From Micromonospora sp. RP3T (GTDB lineage Bacteria; Actinomycetota; Actinomycetes; Mycobacteriales; Micromonosporaceae), in contig NZ_PYPS01000001.1 in NCBI RefSeq assembly GCF_003027925.1, positions 124,001 through 188,000 on the forward strand: a DNA stretch of 64,000 bases, given 5' to 3'. Below are positions 33,778-42,485 of the stretch, in pieces. Made by a program: the position numbers and the translations under genes. Under the pieces are notes generated by a model. The model did no database searches, was not told the DNA's origin, and saw only the letters and a program-made list of their open reading frames with translations. Each line of letters opens with the position of its first letter. Position 1 is the stretch's first letter.

Positions 33778-34985
33778 CCGGCCCGGCCGATCCGGGAGAG
33801 CTGGCCGCCCGGGTCCGGCACCGCTTCGCCGCCGACGCCACCCCGGTCACCTCCGCCGCGGTGGTCTACGCGGTACGCGCCGAGCCGGGCGCCGGCGTGC
33901 TCGGCGACACCACTCTGCTGCGGATCGCCGACCGGGTGCACGACGACCTCGTCGGCGCCGGCCCGCTCGCGCCGCTCCTCGCCGACCCGCAGGTCACCGA
34001 CGTGCTGGTGAACGGCGTCCGGGTCTGGGTCGACCGGGGGCGGGGCCTGCACCAGGTGGCCGTTCCGCTCGGCACGGTCGACGACGTACGCCGGTTGGCG
34101 CAGCGGTTGACCGCGGCGGCCGGTCGCCGGCTGGACGACGCGTCGCCCTACGCCGACGCGCGACTGCCGGACGGCACCCGGCTGCACGCCGTGCTGCCGC
34201 CGGTGGCGACCGACGGCCCCTACCTGTCGCTGCGGACCTTCCGGCAACGGCCGTTCACGCTGGCGGAACTGGTCGACCACGGCACCGTGCCCCGGCCGGT
34301 CGCCCCGCTGCTCGACGCGGTGGTGGCCGCCCGGCTCGCGTATCTGGTGACCGGCGGCACCGGCTCCGGCAAGACCACGCTGCTCAACACGTTGCTCGGG
34401 CTGGTGCCCGGCACCGAGCGGATCGTGCTGGTGGAGGACGCCGCCGAGCTGCGCCCGGTACACCCGCACGTGATCGGGTTGCAGGCGCGCACCGCGAACG
34501 TCGAGGGCGTCGGCGCGGTCGGCCTCAGCGACCTGGTCCGGCAGGCGCTCCGGATGCGACCGGACCGGCTCGTGGTGGGCGAGTGCCGGGGCGCCGAGGT
34601 GGTCGACCTGCTGGCCGCGTTGAACACCGGCCACGACGGCGGGGCGGGGACGCTGCACGCCAACGCCCCGACGGATGTGCCCGCCCGACTGGAGGCGCTC
34701 GGGATGCTCGGCGGGCTGCCGCGGATCGCGTTGCACGCCCAGGTCGCCGCCGCCCTGCAGGTCGTCCTCCAGGTACGCCGGACCGGCGAGGGGCGGGTGC
34801 TCGACTCGATCGGCCTGCTCCTCCCGGGTGGCCCCGACCGGGTGGTGACAGTGGTTCCGGCCTGGATCCGGGGCCGTGGTCTCGGCCTGGCCGCCCGGCC
34901 GCTCGGCAACCTGCTGCGCGAGCGGGGCGTGCCCGTGCCGCCGATCCTCTGTGCGGTCTGGCCCGATGCGGCAGGCCCCTCGTGA
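33774..34985 (+). CDS. tadA: TadA/CpaF family secretion ATPase
   Basis: 403-residue hexameric motor ATPase that drives Flp pilus assembly. Walker A is GGTGSGKTT (about residues 194-202), the Walker B/Asp-box region begins IVLVEDAAELRP, and the His-box region has NTGHDGGAGTLHANAP. The GTG start overlaps the ssd stop by GTGA. Completeness of all ATPase motifs suggests a working system. It belongs to the actinobacterial helicase/secretion-neighbourhood ATPase branch. Confidence 0.94.
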   Translation: MTGPADPGELAARVRHRFAADATPVTSAAVVYAVRAEPGAGVLGDTTLLRIADRVHDDLVGAGPLAPLLADPQVTDVLVNGVRVWVDRGRGLHQVAVPLGTVDDVRRLAQRLTAAAGRRLDDASPYADARLPDGTRLHAVLPPVATDGPYLSLRTFRQRPFTLAELVDHGTVPRPVAPLLDAVVAARLAYLVTGGTGSGKTTLLNTLLGLVPGTERIVLVEDAAELRPVHPHVIGLQARTANVEGVGAVGLSDLVRQALRMRPDRLVVGECRGAEVVDLLAALNTGHDGGAGTLHANAPTDVPARLEALGMLGGLPRIALHAQVAAALQVVLQVRRTGEGRVLDSIGLLLPGGPDRVVTVVPAWIRGRGLGLAARPLGNLLRERGVPVPPILCAVWPDAAGPS

Positions 34986-35011
34986 CCGGCCAGCTCGTCA
35001 CCGGCCAGCTC
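34982..35011 (+). repeat. 15-bp repeat at the start of tadB
   Basis: Two copies of GTGACCGGCCAGCTC (one base different) and a partial third starting with GTGACCG. The repeat duplicates a possible start codon context. Confidence 0.75.
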
Positions 35012-35839
35012 GTGACCGATCAGGTCGGGCTGGTGGTCATGCTGCTGGTCGGTGCCGCGGTGATGGTCGGCTGGCCGGTACGCGCCGGACGGACCCGACA
35101 GCGGGCGGTCCTCGACCCTGGCCCCGGCCGCCGGCCCACCCCTGACCGGCGGCTCACCTCGAGGTCAGGCGGTCGGGCTGCGTTCTCGACACGGCTCGCC
35201 CCTGACCGGCGGCCCGCCTCGACGTCGGCGGGTCTTGCTGCGTTCCGGACCGTCTCCGTCCGGCGGGTCCTGCCGGTGGCGGCGCTGCTCGGTGGCGGGG
35301 TGGGGGCGCTCCTCGGTGGGCCGGTGGCCGCGCTGGCACTCGCCGTCTACGGCACGCTCGCGGCCCGGGCGGCGGTACGCAGGCGCGCCCGGCAGGCGGC
35401 CCAGTCGGAGCACCGTCGTGACCTCGACCGGCTCGGTGCCGTCGCCGCCGATCTGCGGGCCGGTCTGCCCACCGGCCATCTGCTCGACAGCGGTGCGGGG
35501 CGGATCGCGCGGCTGACCCGGGCCGCGGTGCGACTTGCCGACCGAACCGGGGCGCCGCTGGCCGACCTGCTCGAACGGATCGAAGCCGACGCGCGCGCGG
35601 CCGACCGAGGGCTCGCCGCTGCCGCCGCCCAGGCCGCCGGCGCGCGGGCGACGGCGTGGCTGCTCGCTGCCCTGCCGCTCGGCGGGATCGGTCTCGGTTA
35701 CGCCATCGGCGTCGACCCGGTGGCCGTGCTCCTGCACACGCCGGTCGGCGGTGGCAGCGCCGTGGCGGCCGTGGCCCTGCAGATGGGCGGGCTGCTCTGG
35801 GCGGAACGGCTCGGCGCCGGGCCAGGGCGGGCAGCCTGA
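34982..35839 (+). CDS. tadB: TadB-like Flp pilus assembly membrane protein
   Basis: 285 residues: an N-terminal helix, a basic Pro/Arg-rich stretch (about residues 40-80), paired helices near 90-120, the soluble type II secretion F domain and two C-terminal helices. It should form the inner-membrane platform with TadC. GTG at 34982 overlaps the tadA stop. The first codons are a 15-bp repeat (VTGQL twice), so a GTG at 35012 is an alternative start. Confidence 0.85.
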   Translation: MTGQLVTGQLVTDQVGLVVMLLVGAAVMVGWPVRAGRTRQRAVLDPGPGRRPTPDRRLTSRSGGRAAFSTRLAPDRRPASTSAGLAAFRTVSVRRVLPVAALLGGGVGALLGGPVAALALAVYGTLAARAAVRRRARQAAQSEHRRDLDRLGAVAADLRAGLPTGHLLDSGAGRIARLTRAAVRLADRTGAPLADLLERIEADARAADRGLAAAAAQAAGARATAWLLAALPLGGIGLGYAIGVDPVAVLLHTPVGGGSAVAAVALQMGGLLWAERLGAGPGRAA

Positions 35840-36567
35840 TGTCACGCGAGGTGGTCGCCGCCGTCTGCCTCGGCGGCGCCGCTTCCCTCCTGCTCGTCAC
35901 CGGGGCCACCGCCCGGCCGCTCCGGCGGCTGCGCCGGCTCGCGCCGACCCCTCGGCAAGGCCGCCCGAGCTGGTGGCCGGACCGGATCCGGCTGGGTGCC
36001 GGCCTGACCGCCGTGGCCGTGGCGGTGGTCGCCGGTGGCTGGGCCGGCCTGCTCATCGGTCTGCTGGCCGGGGTGGCCGCCGACCGTCTGCTGCGCCGGA
36101 TCGAGCCCCGCGCGGTACGGGAGCGTCGCCTGCGCGAAGCCGCGGACCTGCCGCTCGCCGCCGATCTGCTGGCTGCGGCGCTCCGGGCCGGCGCGCCTGT
36201 CGACCGCTCGGCGCTCGCGGTCGCCGAGGCGCTCGGCGGCCCACTCGCTGACCGGCTCGGCCGGGTGGGCCGCACGCTGGGCCTGGGCGGTACGGCGATC
36301 GAGGCGTGGGCGCACCTGCGCCCGATCTCCGGGGCGGAGAGCCTGGTGACCGCCGCGGTCCGCTCGTCGAACAGTGGCGCCGCGCTGGCCGGCGCGCTCA
36401 CCCGACTCGCGGACGACCTGCGGGCGGAGCGCTCGACCGCGGCCGAGGCGGCGGCCCGCCGCGCGGGCGTGCTCATCGTGTTGCCGCTCGGGCTGTGCTT
36501 CCTGCCCGCCTTCATTCTCGCCGGTCTGGTACCGGTGATCGTCGCCGTCCTCGGCGACGTGCTGTGA
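35839..36567 (+). CDS. tadC: TadC-like Flp pilus assembly membrane protein
   Basis: 242 residues with an N-terminal helix, a helix pair at about 50-80, a soluble T2SS-F domain and a C-terminal hydrophobic helix pair (LIVLPLGLCFLPAFILAGL). Partner of TadB in the membrane platform. The ATG shares one base with the tadB stop (TGATG), so translation is coupled. Confidence 0.87.
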   Translation: MSREVVAAVCLGGAASLLLVTGATARPLRRLRRLAPTPRQGRPSWWPDRIRLGAGLTAVAVAVVAGGWAGLLIGLLAGVAADRLLRRIEPRAVRERRLREAADLPLAADLLAAALRAGAPVDRSALAVAEALGGPLADRLGRVGRTLGLGGTAIEAWAHLRPISGAESLVTAAVRSSNSGAALAGALTRLADDLRAERSTAAEAAARRAGVLIVLPLGLCFLPAFILAGLVPVIVAVLGDVL

Positions 36568-36590
36568 ACCATCGAGAAGGGACGTACGAC

Positions 36591-36758
36591 ATGCGCAAGC
36601 TCCTCACCCGACTGCGGGGTGACGCCGGCATGAACACCGCGGAGTACGCCGTGGGCACCCTCGCCGCGGTCGCTTTCGCCGGCATCCTGCTGAAGGTGCT
36701 CACCTCCGGGAACGTGCAGTCCGCGCTGACCGCTGTCATCGACCGGGCCTTGAAGTGA
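36591..36758 (+). CDS. Flp-type pilin / DUF4244 protein
   Basis: 55-residue prepilin-like protein: a basic leader (MRKLLTRLRGD), then GMNTAEYAVGTLAAVAFAGI, where the Glu five residues after the Gly matches the E5 of type IV-like pilins, and one hydrophobic helix. This is the likely major structural subunit assembled by the Tad machine. ATG at 36591 has GAAGGG upstream; it is the only gene of this operon with its own clear ribosome site, consistent with high expression. Confidence 0.88.
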   Translation: MRKLLTRLRGDAGMNTAEYAVGTLAAVAFAGILLKVLTSGNVQSALTAVIDRALK

Positions 36759-37228
36759 CCGGGCGCCGGTGGGCCGGCCGACACCCTGGCCGGTGCGCCC
36801 GTGTTCCGGCCGCCCCGGTGGCGAGTGGCGGGGCGGCGTACGCCGTCCGGTGCGGCGCCGCCCGCCGTCGTCCCTGGGAAGTCCGGGAACGGGGGTCGTT
36901 CACCGCCGAGCTGGCGGTCGGCCTGCCGGCGTTGATGTTCCTGCTCGTGGCCGGCCTCACCGCGGTCGACGCGGTGACCACGCGTGCCGGCTGCGTCGAC
37001 GCGGCCCGGGAAGCGGCACTCGCCGCCGCGCGGGGCGAGCCGGGTCTACCAGCCGCCACTCGGTACGCCCCGGCGGGTGCGGAGGTGACGTTGACCGTGA
37101 CCGGTGACCGGGTGACCGCGACCGTCCGGGCACCTGTCCGGACGTTCGGCACGAGGCTGCCCCAGTCGACCGTCTCCGGCGCTGCGGTGGCCGCCGTGGA
37201 ACCCGGCGCTCCCGGGCCGGCGTCGTGA
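36755..37228 (+). CDS. TadE-like pilus assembly protein
   Basis: 157 residues. A basic ~45-residue N-terminus leads to RGSFTAELAVGLPALMFLL (about residues 46-64), the pseudopilin-type hydrophobic helix with Glu in the expected place. A small beta-rich external domain follows. The GTG start overlaps the pilin stop by GTGA and the stop overlaps the next start in the same way. Confidence 0.87.
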   Translation: MTGRRWAGRHPGRCARVPAAPVASGGAAYAVRCGAARRRPWEVRERGSFTAELAVGLPALMFLLVAGLTAVDAVTTRAGCVDAAREAALAAARGEPGLPAATRYAPAGAEVTLTVTGDRVTATVRAPVRTFGTRLPQSTVSGAAVAAVEPGAPGPAS

Positions 37229-37908
37229 CACCGCAAACGCTGCGAAAGGCGGACAAACCACAAACGCCGGAGAAGCTGGGAATGCCGGCGGAGCTGGAAA
37301 CGCCGAGGCGGCTGGGGACGCTGGGGACGTTGCCACCGACCGTCGGCTCAGCCGCCCGTGAGCCGCACCCGGATGAGCTGTCGGACCCGGCCGGGCCGCA
37401 CCTTGCCAGAGCGGGCCCTGCCGCACCGGGCCTCGCTGGGCCGGGCCCTGACAGGCCGGGCTTCGCCGGGCCGAGTCCTGACGGGCCGAACCTTGCCAGG
37501 CCGAGCCCTGACGGGCCACACGCACGCGGACGACCCACCGGCTGGTCGGTGGACGAGCGGGGCGGGGCGACCGTGTGCCTGCTCGCCATCGGCCTGGTGT
37601 TCGTGCTCGTCGGGTTGTTCGGCGCCGGGCTCGGGGCTGCCCGGTGCGCGCGCCATCAGGCCCGGGTGGCGGCCGACTTCGGTGCGCTCGCGGGCGCGAG
37701 CCGGGTGCTCGACGGGGTGGACGCCGCATGCGGGTCGGCCGACGCGCTGGTGTCCGCCAACGCCGGCCGGATGACCGGCTGCCGGGTCGACGGCCTCGAC
37801 CTGATCGTCACGGCGCAGGTACGGGTCGCGTCGCTACCGGGGTTGACGCGCGTCGCCACCGCCACGTCCCGGGCCGGCCCGGCGCGCGAACTCGCCGCCA
37901 CGCCATGA
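37225..37908 (+). CDS. TadE/TadG-like protein with repeat-rich N-terminal extension
   Basis: 227 residues. The conserved part begins near residue 108 with DERGGATVCLLAIGLVFVLV, the helix of the helicase/secretion-neighbourhood TadE-like family, followed by ~95 external residues. The first ~105 residues are low-complexity Pro/Gly/Ala/Asp sequence with three 10-residue repeats (GPSPDGPNLA type). The coupled GTG at 37225 supports translation of the extension. No other start near the conserved part has a ribosome site. Confidence 0.8.
   Translation: MTPQTLRKADKPQTPEKLGMPAELETPRRLGTLGTLPPTVGSAAREPHPDELSDPAGPHLARAGPAAPGLAGPGPDRPGFAGPSPDGPNLARPSPDGPHARGRPTGWSVDERGGATVCLLAIGLVFVLVGLFGAGLGAARCARHQARVAADFGALAGASRVLDGVDAACGSADALVSANAGRMTGCRVDGLDLIVTAQVRVASLPGLTRVATATSRAGPARELAATP
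37438..37527 (+). repeat. 30-bp in-frame repeat, three copies
   Basis: Copies at 37438, 37468 and 37498 encode GPGPDRPGFA, GPSPDGPNLA and RPSPDGPHAR in the N-terminal extension of the last tad gene. Confidence 0.8.
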
Positions 37909-37913
37909 CCATC

Positions 37914-37962
37914 GCCTGCCGCCTGCCGCCTGCCGCCTGCCGCCTGCCGCCTGCCGCCTGCC
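37914..37962. repeat. Heptanucleotide tandem repeat (GCCTGCC)7
   Basis: Seven exact copies of GCCTGCC starting 6 bp after the last tad stop, in the gap before a convergent gene. Seven-base units would frameshift any coding use, and none is apparent. Confidence 0.95.
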
Positions 37963-38109
37963 CCTCGACACTGGTCTAGCTAACGGTTTCGCTACCGGCG
38001 GCCGGGCGGCGGTACCACCCGGCACCCGCCCGGCGGTCGGGCGACGGTACCCGCTCGGCGGTCGACCGGTGGAGCCCGCCGCGACGGGCCGCACCGATCG
38101 ACGCCGGCG

Positions 38110-38688
38110 TCAGCGGGACTGGAGCGCGTCCAAGCCCACCGCCATGGCGATGACCAGGCGACGGTCGATGTGCGGGTGGTGGATGTCGACGACGTACCGG
38201 TCGCGCAGGCCCCACTTCTTGTCGACCGAGAACACCGGCTGGCCGCCGGCCAGGAAGTCGAAGTGGTAAGGCAGCCAGGAGAGCGAGTCGACGAAGCGGC
38301 GCAGCAGCGCCACCGGCAGGCTGCGCTCCTGTCCCGTCGCGGGCGGCAGACCGGGCTGCTCGACGTGCCAGGTCGAACGCAGCAGCGACTGGGCGAAGTC
38401 CTTGCGGAACAGGCCGATCGGGGTGCCGGCGTGGTCGGTCACGTCGTAGGTGGCGCCGAGGTCGAGCCGTTGGCGGGCCTTGAACCCCAGCAGGGGGTAC
38501 TGCTTGGTGTCGTCGGTGTAGATGGTCACCTGCTCCTTGAAGGCGAGCCGCTTCTGCTGCGCGAACGCGAGCAGCCCGCCCTCGGAGCCGTCCGGTGCCA
38601 CGGCGTGCACCTCGTACTGGTTGACCATCATCCGGATCCGCTGGCGGACGATGAACCGGTGCTGGGCCTGCAGGCTGTCGAGCGACAT
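38110..38688 (-). CDS. LURP-one-related (Tubby C-terminal-like) protein
   Basis: 192 residues of the LOR/scramblase-like beta-barrel fold. It has YEVHAVAPDGSEGGLLAFAQ, then TYDVTDHAGTPIGLFRKDF, a strand pattern in which short DHAG turns link barrel strands. No membrane helix is evident. Bacterial members have no assigned function. ATG at 38688 has GAAGGAG upstream. It is convergent with the tad operon. Confidence 0.8.
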   Translation of the reverse strand: MSLDSLQAQHRFIVRQRIRMMVNQYEVHAVAPDGSEGGLLAFAQQKRLAFKEQVTIYTDDTKQYPLLGFKARQRLDLGATYDVTDHAGTPIGLFRKDFAQSLLRSTWHVEQPGLPPATGQERSLPVALLRRFVDSLSWLPYHFDFLAGGQPVFSVDKKWGLRDRYVVDIHHPHIDRRLVIAMAVGLDALQSR

Positions 38689-38895
38689 CTGATCTCCTTC
38701 GAGGGGTCGCCGGAGTCTCGCACAGCGCCGCCACCAGCGCGCACCTCTGGTCAGCCCCGCCGACGGCCTTGATCGACTCCCGCACGCCGAAGTGACGGCG
38801 CCGGTCATCGTCCGACACCGCCCTCGTGGTGAGCTGGCGAGACGCCACCCGACCCGACCGCGTTCATCGCACAGCGGTTCGTGCCGCGACGGCGG

Positions 38896-39102
38896 TCAGC
38901 GCCCGCCGTCGACCGTGGCCTTCATCGCCCACGTGTTGAGCACCTGGTGGATACCGCGCAGGCGTTCGTTGATCTGGTCCAGCCGCTCCGCCTGGGCCAG
39001 GTTCGCCAGCGCGGTACCCAGCGCTATCTGCTGGTCCGGGGTGAGGCTTTCCTGGTCGATGGTGTAGAGCAGCTCGACGGTCTCGGCGATCGTGTCGGCC
39101 AC
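38896..39102 (-). CDS. Small helical protein of unknown function
   Basis: 68 residues, acidic and Leu/Gln-rich, predicted to be two or three helices (LLYTIDQESLTPDQQIALGT region), without signal or membrane segments. GTG at 39102 has GGAGG 7-8 nt upstream, which supports translation. A LacI-type operator-like palindrome lies 59 bp upstream. No family recognised. Confidence 0.65.
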   Translation of the reverse strand: MADTIAETVELLYTIDQESLTPDQQIALGTALANLAQAERLDQINERLRGIHQVLNTWAMKATVDGGR

Positions 39103-39160
39103 GGCGGCACCTCCGGCGGGACGGGTCTCGGGGTCGCGTCTGCGCTACCGGAATGATGCA

Positions 39161-39174
39161 TGGAAGCGCTCCCA
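39161..39174. promoter_or_regulatory. LacI-family (CebR-like) operator candidate
   Basis: TGGAAGCGCTCCCA differs by one base from TGGGAGCGCTCCCA, the palindrome bound by CebR and related sugar-responsive LacI regulators in actinomycetes. It is upstream of the 68-residue-protein gene. No LacI gene or sugar gene lies in the window. Confidence 0.45.
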
Positions 39175-39253
39175 TACATCAATGCCCCGCGACGCCCGTC
39201 CTCATGCACCCGTCCCACCCACCAGACTCACTCCTCCCGCCGACCCGCCCGTC

Positions 39254-39320
39254 GATCTTGCAGATGGCGCCCAGGCGTATCGGACGAACAGGGCGAGGTG
39301 TGGGCCGAAACTGCAAGATC
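39254..39320. repeat. Spaced 10-bp inverted repeat
   Basis: GATCTTGCAG at 39254-39263 and its exact complement CTGCAAGATC at 39311-39320, 47 bp apart. The arms lie downstream of the helicase stop (read on the minus strand) and could bracket a small element or form a long-looped hairpin. Confidence 0.5.
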
Positions 39321-39441
39321 TATGGGGCCGGGTGGGGACTGCGGGGTCGAGGAGCGGGGCGGCTCGGCGGTGAGGGAGAGGCCTCGCTCGCTGCGGTCAC
39401 CGCCTCGGTGAGCCGAGGTGGTGACGCGTGATGCGGCTAGG

Positions 39442-42009
39442 TCAGTCCGTCGTGATGCGGTCGGTCGCCGGTCGCCGGGTTGCCCGGTCGTCCTGCCGTG
39501 GCAGCACCCCGTCACGCTCCTCCTGCGGCCCCGACCCGTCATCCGCCGCGACGTCACCCGGCGAGCCACCGCTCGTCGCCGCGACGACACCCGCCGCGTG
39601 AACGCCTACCGCGCCGACACCCGCCGCGTGAACGCCTACCGCGCCGATGCCGGCCGCACTGTCCGTCGCGCTGTCGGCCGCAGTGGCGAGGTTGGTGAGC
39701 ACCACGTCGAGGACCTTGACGGCTTCCGGCTTGGCCAGCGGGTTGTTGCCGTTTCCGCACTTCGGGGACTGGACGCAGGACGGGCACCCGGTCTCGCACC
39801 CGCACTCGACGATCGCGTCGCGGGTGGCGCGCAGCCAGGCGGCGGCCGTCCGGTACGCCCGCTCGGCGAAACCCGCCCCGCCGGGGTGGCCGTCGTAGAC
39901 GAACACGGTCGGGGCCTCGGTGTCCGGGTGCAGGGCGGTCGACAACCCGCCGATGTCCCAGCGGTCGCAGGTCGCCATCAGCGGCAGCAGGCCGATCGCG
40001 GCGTGTTCGGCGGCGTGCAGCGCGCCCGGCACGTCGGCGGCCTCGACGCCGGCACGAGCCAGCGACTCCGGCGAGAGCGTGAACCAGACCGCGACCGTAC
40101 GCAGTTCGCGCGCGGGCAGGTCCAGCGGGCGGGTGTCGATCACCTCGCCGGTGGCGATGCGCCGGCGCTGGTACGACACCACCTGGCTGGTCACGTCCAC
40201 CTCGCCGAGGAACAGCCCGACCGGGCCGGCGTCGACGTACGAGCGGACGGACACCACGGACAGCGAGGTGACGTCGCGCGCGTGGGTGGACCAGTCCGGC
40301 TCCTGGGCGTGCACCAGCGCGCAGCCGTCGGCCAGGTCGAGTGTGTCGACCACGTACGAGACGCCCTGGTGCAGGTAGACCGCGCCGGTGTGGAGCAGGA
40401 AGTGCGCGGAGCCGCCGTCGACGGTGCCGAGCAGCCGCCCGGTGGACTCCTCGACCACGCAGACCGGTGCGCCGCCCTCGCCGCGCAGGTCCACCTCGGG
40501 GCGTTCCCGGTGCCGCCAGTACCAGCCGGTGGGCCGCTGCCGCAGCGCGCCGGCCTCGACCAGCGAGTCCACCGCCTCCTTCGCGCCGTCGCCGAACAGG
40601 TCCAGGTCGGCGGCGGTGAGCGGGGCCTCGTGGGCGGCGCAGGCGAGTTGCGGCGCGAGCACGTACGGGTTGGCCGGGTCGAGCACGGTGGCCTCGACGG
40701 GACGCCCGAACAGCGCCTCCGGGTGGTGCACGAGGTAGGTGTCGAGCGGGTCGTCGCGGGCCACCAGCACCGCGAGCGCCTCGTCGCCGGAGCGCCCGGC
40801 CCGGCCGGCCTGCTGCCAGAGCGAGGCGCGGGTGCCGGGCCAGCCACAGATCAGCACCGCGTCCAGCCCGACCAGGTCGACGCCGAGTTCGAGCGCGTTG
40901 GTGGAGGCGAGCCCGAGCAGGTCGCCGTGCAGCAGCGCCCGTTCCAGCTCGCGACGCTCCTCGCGCAGGTAACCGGCCCGGTAGGCGGCGACCCGGTCGC
41001 CCAGCCCCGGCACCGCCTCGTCGAGCGACCGTCGCGCGTTCGCGGCGACCACCTCGGCGCCCTTGCGGGACCTGACGAACGCGAGCGTGCGGACCCCCTC
41101 GACCACGCTGTCGGCGAGCAGGTCGGCGGTCTCCCGCAGCGCGGACCGGCGCACTGACATCAGGTCGGCCTCCGGCGTGGCATCACCCGAAGGCAGCAGC
41201 GGCGGCTCCCAGAGCGCGAACGCCACCCCGCCGCGCGGCGACGTGTCCTCGGTGACGGCGGTGACGGGCAGGCCGGTGAGCCGCCCGGCCGCCGTCGCCG
41301 GGTCGCCCGACGTGGCCGAGGCCAGCAGGAAGACCGGCGTACGCCCGAAGCGGGCGCACTGTCGACGCAACCGCCGCAGCACGTGCGCGACGTGTGAGCC
41401 GAAGACGCCCCGGTAGGTGTGGCACTCGTCGATGACGACGTACGCGAGCCGGCGCAGGAAGCCGGACCAGTGGGCGTGCCCGGGCAGGATGCCGTGGTGC
41501 AGCATGTCCGGGTTGGTGAGCACGAACCGGGCGTGCCGACGGATCCACTCCCGTTCGGTGCGCGGGGTGTCGCCGTCGTAGGTGGCCGGGCGTACCCCGT
41601 CGAGGTCCAGGCCGGCGACGGCGCGGAGCTGGTCGGCGGCGAGCGCCTTGGTCGGGGCCAGGTAGAGCACCGTGGCGCGCGGGTCGGCGAGCAGCGTGCT
41701 CAGCGCGGGTAGCTGGTACGCCAGCGACTTGCCGGACGCCGTGCCGGTGGCGACGACGACGTGCTGGCCCGCGTACGCCAGCTCGGCGGCCTCGGCCTGG
41801 TGCCGCCACGGCGCGACCACGCCGCGTCGCGCGAACGCCGCCCGCAGCTCGGCGGGCGCCCAGTCGGGCCACGGCGCCGGCTCGCCGACGCGGGCCGGCA
41901 CCCGCTCGACGTGGGTGACCGGGTCGGTGGCGTGGCGCAGCCGTAACCGGCGCAGCAGCTCGTCCGGCGTACGCCTCGGGCCGGGGCTGTCGTCGGTCAC
42001 GTCCTGCAC
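39442..42009 (-). CDS. DECH-box helicase (YprA/MrfA-like, DUF1998 C-terminus)
   Basis: 855-residue superfamily 2 helicase. Walker A is GTASGKS near residue 89, motif II is DECH (in [11 protein letters not shown]), motif III SATSG, and motif [12 protein letters not shown]-terminal cysteine set, [10 protein letters not shown] with SPKCGNG, should bind zinc, as in MrfA repair helicases. It is the helicase that always accompanies ssd/tad genes in actinobacteria, for unknown reasons. The last ~75 residues include a duplicated [10 protein letters not shown] tail. GTG at 42009 has a weak ribosome site; GTG at 42000 is an alternative. Confidence 0.92.
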   Translation of the reverse strand: MQDVTDDSPGPRRTPDELLRRLRLRHATDPVTHVERVPARVGEPAPWPDWAPAELRAAFARRGVVAPWRHQAEAAELAYAGQHVVVATGTASGKSLAYQLPALSTLLADPRATVLYLAPTKALAADQLRAVAGLDLDGVRPATYDGDTPRTEREWIRRHARFVLTNPDMLHHGILPGHAHWSGFLRRLAYVVIDECHTYRGVFGSHVAHVLRRLRRQCARFGRTPVFLLASATSGDPATAAGRLTGLPVTAVTEDTSPRGGVAFALWEPPLLPSGDATPEADLMSVRRSALRETADLLADSVVEGVRTLAFVRSRKGAEVVAANARRSLDEAVPGLGDRVAAYRAGYLREERRELERALLHGDLLGLASTNALELGVDLVGLDAVLICGWPGTRASLWQQAGRAGRSGDEALAVLVARDDPLDTYLVHHPEALFGRPVEATVLDPANPYVLAPQLACAAHEAPLTAADLDLFGDGAKEAVDSLVEAGALRQRPTGWYWRHRERPEVDLRGEGGAPVCVVEESTGRLLGTVDGGSAHFLLHTGAVYLHQGVSYVVDTLDLADGCALVHAQEPDWSTHARDVTSLSVVSVRSYVDAGPVGLFLGEVDVTSQVVSYQRRRIATGEVIDTRPLDLPARELRTVAVWFTLSPESLARAGVEAADVPGALHAAEHAAIGLLPLMATCDRWDIGGLSTALHPDTEAPTVFVYDGHPGGAGFAERAYRTAAAWLRATRDAIVECGCETGCPSCVQSPKCGNGNNPLAKPEAVKVLDVVLTNLATAADSATDSAAGIGAVGVHAAGVGAVGVHAAGVVAATSGGSPGDVAADDGSGPQEERDGVLPRQDDRATRRPATDRITTD
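39591..39650 (-). repeat. 30-bp tandem duplication in the helicase tail
   Basis: Two adjacent 30-bp copies (39591-39620, 39621-39650) differing at a few bases encode [14 protein letters not shown] repeats at the protein's C-terminus. Confidence 0.85.
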
Positions 42010-42134
42010 TCTCGCACTGGTGTTCGGAATTGGGAACCGCCGGGTCGGGGTATGGGGAGGGCCGGGCCGGTGACCCGAAGCGGTCGCACGGGGGGATGGT
42101 TAGATGCCCAGGAGAGTTTACCGAGGAGGGGCCG

Positions 42135-42485
42135 ATGGAGCTGTCGCTGGCGACCCGCACCGTGGGGGAGCACACGGTGCTCGAGGTCGGCGGTGAGGTG
42201 GATGTCTACACCGCACCCCGCCTGCGGGAACGGCTCATCGAGTTGATCGACGGTGGGGCCCGCCACGTGGTGGTGGACCTGGGTCGGGTGGACTTCCTCG
42301 ACTCGACCGGGCTCGGCGTGCTGGTCGGCGCGCTCAAGCGGCTCCGGTCGGCCAGCGGCTCGTTCGCGCTGGTCTGCGACAAGGAGCCGCTGCTCAAGAT
42401 TTTCCGCATCACCGCCCTGGATCAGGTCTTCCCGTTGCACCCGACGGTCGACGCGGCCATCGCCGCCGACACCACCGGCGCGTGA
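42135..42485 (+). CDS. bldG: Anti-sigma factor antagonist BldG
   Basis: 116-residue STAS-domain protein, closely matching Streptomyces BldG in sequence and context. The phosphorylation loop [12 protein letters not shown] places the target serine at Ser57, and EVDVYTAP and LKIFRITAL are conserved. Unphosphorylated BldG sequesters its anti-sigma partner; in Streptomyces this switch is needed for aerial growth and antibiotic production. ATG at 42135 has GAGGAGG upstream. It is coupled to the next gene. Confidence 0.93.
   Translation: MELSLATRTVGEHTVLEVGGEVDVYTAPRLRERLIELIDGGARHVVVDLGRVDFLDSTGLGVLVGALKRLRSASGSFALVCDKEPLLKIFRITALDQVFPLHPTVDAAIAADTTGA

Larger units (their letters stand above)
39103..39441. 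other. Intergenic region with operator-like and inverted repeats
   Basis: 339 bp between two minus-strand genes. It contains the LacI-type palindrome (39161-39174) and a 10-bp inverted repeat with 47-bp spacing (39254-39320). The latter may be a terminator region for the helicase gene or a dispersed element. No credible gene is present. Confidence 0.65.
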
